Shown here one piece after another: positions 5,611 through 6,850 of a stretch of 6,850 nucleotides of DNA (positions are counted from its first letter, which is position 1; every line of letters begins with the position of its first letter). The position numbers and the translations under genes were made by a program. This DNA comes from Chlamydiota bacterium (GTDB lineage Bacteria > Chlamydiota > Chlamydiia > Chlamydiales > Criblamydiaceae). The notes under the pieces were generated by a model, which saw only the letters and a program-made list of their open reading frames with translations, was not told the origin of the DNA and ran no database searches. Where the stretch lies: contig JAJFMC010000389.1 in assembly GCA_021772365.1 (NCBI GenBank), positions 1 through 6,850 of the forward strand, written 5' to 3'.

Positions 5611-5895
5611 TTATCTTCTACGCGTGAGCCTTCCGGGAGGTTTTGGCCTGTCTAAGGTCAGGTGTACCAGTTTCGGTGGAGGTTGATTTTGCATTTCAAC
5701 TATAGGCTTATCGTCTCGACTAAAAAAAAGTGTCAGTTGGAGAAGTTTGATTTTGTCAGAGGCCTCTTTAAGTTTTAGTGGCGGGGGGAGCTCATTTTTT
5801 TGATTGTACAAGCTCTGCGAACGGCTCGTTGCAACAGGGTTTCCTTCGTAGTAAGGGTAGTTGTCATACCCCGTAGATACTAATGGATTTACCAT
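5611..5895 (-). CDS. Small proline-rich orphan protein, 94 residues
   Basis: I do not recognise this protein, but it is very likely translated: a perfect AAGGAGG (5901-5907, minus strand) lies 5 nt before the ATG at 5895. The N terminus is tyrosine-rich (YDNYPYYEGNP at 10-20), two proline triplets lie at 37-39 and 72-74, and the end is strongly basic (RPKPPGRLTRRR at 83-94). The middle (LKLKEASDKIKLLQLTLFFS) could form one helix or strand pair. There is no signal peptide or membrane segment. It follows gcvPB by 43 nt on the same strand, so it is probably co-transcribed with gcvPB, although no link to glycine metabolism is evident. It shares proline clusters with the 252-residue orphan further on, but I see no real sequence similarity between the two. 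Function is unknown. Confidence 0.7.
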   Translation of the reverse strand: MVNPLVSTGYDNYPYYEGNPVATSRSQSLYNQKNELPPPLKLKEASDKIKLLQLTLFFSRDDKPIVEMQNQPPPKLVHLTLDRPKPPGRLTRRR

Positions 5896-5900
5896 GGCAG

Positions 5901-5907
5901 CCTCCTT
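5901..5907 (-). promoter_or_regulatory. Perfect Shine-Dalgarno deciding the start of the 94-residue gene
   Basis: On the minus strand AAGGAGG ends 5 bases before the ATG at 5895-5893. It is the strongest ribosome binding site in the window and is the main evidence that this small orphan is a gene. Confidence 0.8.
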
Positions 5908-5915
5908 GCATCAAC

Positions 5916-5947
5916 GCCACCTCGGTATACTTGCCCACTTAGGTGGC
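5916..5947 (-). other. Inverted repeat spanning the gcvPB stop codon
   Basis: GCCACCT at 5916-5922 and AGGTGGC at 5941-5947 are perfectly complementary over seven bases with an 18-base loop. The right arm covers the last codons and part of the TAA of gcvPB. No T run follows in the direction of transcription, so it is unlikely to be a terminator. As RNA it would sit between the gcvPB stop and the strong ribosome binding site of the next gene, and could affect coupling or mRNA stability. Confidence 0.35.
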
Positions 5948-6850
5948 TGTATGTTTTAAGATTGGTTGTTTCGCCGCACGTTTTTCGTCGAGGCGAGTGA
6001 CCACCTGGTTATGGGGGGCACTCTTCACAATATCCGGATTAGTATTGATTTCTTCAACAATCTTTTTTAATGCGTCTACGAAACTGTCTAATGTTGCTTT
6101 TGTTTCCGATTCTGTGGGCTCTATTAACATACACTCCTTGATAATTAGCGGAAAGTACACGGTGGGTGCATGGAACCCATAATCGAGCAAGCGTTTAGCG
6201 ATATCGTAAGCTTTAACCCCTTTATTTAAATAATTGTCTGCTTGGACGACGAACTCGTGCATGCAGTGCTGTTCGAATGGGATGGTGAAGATTTCGGAAA
6301 GCTTCTTTTTCAAATAATTGGCATTGAGAACGGCATGCTCGGCAATCTGACGCAGTCCATAATGTCCATGTAAAAGTACATAGAGATAGGCTCGTAGGTT
6401 AACACCAAAATTTCCATGGAATGTCGACATATGACCAATACTTTTTTCATTATCCCACTCCACACCGTATCTACCATTTTCTTCGTAGACGCGTGGCACA
6501 GGTAAAAAGTCTTTCAATCTGTCATTACAGAGGACAGGTCCTGATCCGGGCCCTCCACCTCCATGAGGTGTCGAGAAAGTCTTGTGGAGGTTGATATGCA
6601 TGACGTCAAAGCCCATATCTCCAGGACGTGTTACATTGAGAATGGCGTTAAGATTCGCACCGTCATAGTACTGCAAAGCACCGTGTTTGTGCAGGATTTT
6701 GGAAATCTCCACAATAGTAGGACTGAATAATCCCAAAGTGTTCGGGTTCGTTAACATCAAACCGGCGGTCTTCTCGGAAACAAGGTCTCTGAGCTGGTCG
6801 ATGTCCATATCACCTTTTGCATTCGTACGAATAGAAATGGTCTCGAACCC
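5939..6850 (-). CDS. gcvPB: Glycine dehydrogenase (decarboxylating) subunit 2, C-terminal part
   Basis: The frame is open to the right edge, so these are the last 303 residues of a protein that is usually about 480-490 long. GcvPB is the PLP-bearing half of the split P-protein of the glycine cleavage system. With GcvPA it decarboxylates glycine and passes the aminomethyl group to the lipoyl arm of GcvH in the cytoplasm. The motif HINLHKTFSTPHGGGGPGSG contains the PLP lysine (codon at 6581-6583). Upstream, LTNPNTLGLF and YYDGANLNAI are typical of the fold type I core; downstream, PTVYFPLI and EPTESETKATLDSFVDAL mark the C-terminal domain. The ATG at 6808 is internal, because the homologous sequence GFETISIRTNAKGD continues beyond it to the edge. 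No other gcv gene is in the window; gcvPA would be expected just upstream, past 6850. Confidence 0.96.
   Translation of the reverse strand, partial: GFETISIRTNAKGDMDIDQLRDLVSEKTAGLMLTNPNTLGLFSPTIVEISKILHKHGALQYYDGANLNAILNVTRPGDMGFDVMHINLHKTFSTPHGGGGPGSGPVLCNDRLKDFLPVPRVYEENGRYGVEWDNEKSIGHMSTFHGNFGVNLRAYLYVLLHGHYGLRQIAEHAVLNANYLKKKLSEIFTIPFEQHCMHEFVVQADNYLNKGVKAYDIAKRLLDYGFHAPTVYFPLIIKECMLIEPTESETKATLDSFVDALKKIVEEINTNPDIVKSAPHNQVVTRLDEKRAAKQPILKHTAT

Noticed and set aside
6841..6850. On the minus strand these bases read GGGTTCGAGA, like the T-loop of a tRNA.
   Set aside because: They are in the gcvPB reading frame (Gly-Phe-Glu) and no tRNA acceptor stem or cloverleaf is visible next to them.
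1..6850. A CRISPR array, tandem-repeat array or rRNA gene.
   Set aside because: No regularly spaced repeats or rRNA signature sequence were seen on either strand.

Overview
The window is a piece of a bacterial chromosome with seven clear protein-coding genes, two of them cut by the window edges, plus one decayed open frame. The gene set is a NifS/NifU-type Fe-S pair, a stand-alone BirA, the PLP subunit of a split glycine decarboxylase, and proline-rich orphan proteins. The divergent NifS/NifU pair and the orphan proteins remind me of the Chlamydiae, particularly environmental Parachlamydiales-type lineages. This is an inference from protein character only, at about even odds; no rRNA or other marker is present to settle it.

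Left part, plus strand (1-1149): the C-terminal end of a cysteine desulfurase (NifS/IscS family) is followed 7 nt later by a two-domain NifU-like protein. The NifU keeps the CxxC of its C-terminal Nfu domain but has lost all three cluster-binding cysteines of its N-terminal IscU-like domain. The visible NifS end also lacks the usual active-site loop. A strong hairpin followed by six T lies after nifU.

Middle part, plus strand (about 1093-3627): two glycosyltransferase genes, a membrane GT2 and a cytosolic GT4, form a more AT-rich cassette. The last 12 codons and stop of nifU recur just after the GT4 gene. The direct repeat is 42 bp (1051-1092 and 3628-3669), with 40 of 42 bases identical and both differences synonymous in the nifU frame. 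This looks like the scar of an insertion that used the 3' end of nifU and rebuilt the gene. It is the most interesting feature of the window. No integrase or transposase gene is visible.

Right part, minus strand (3656-6850), in transcription order: gcvPB (N terminus outside the window), a 94-residue proline-rich orphan with a perfect Shine-Dalgarno, monofunctional birA, and a 252-residue proline-rich orphan that might be a secreted protein. The last is followed, in the same frame but after two stops, by an 87-codon open stretch with no start codon. That stretch ends inside the second nifU-tail repeat. It may be a decayed C-terminal extension, and suggests that the minus-strand gene and nifU once converged and overlapped at their 3' ends.
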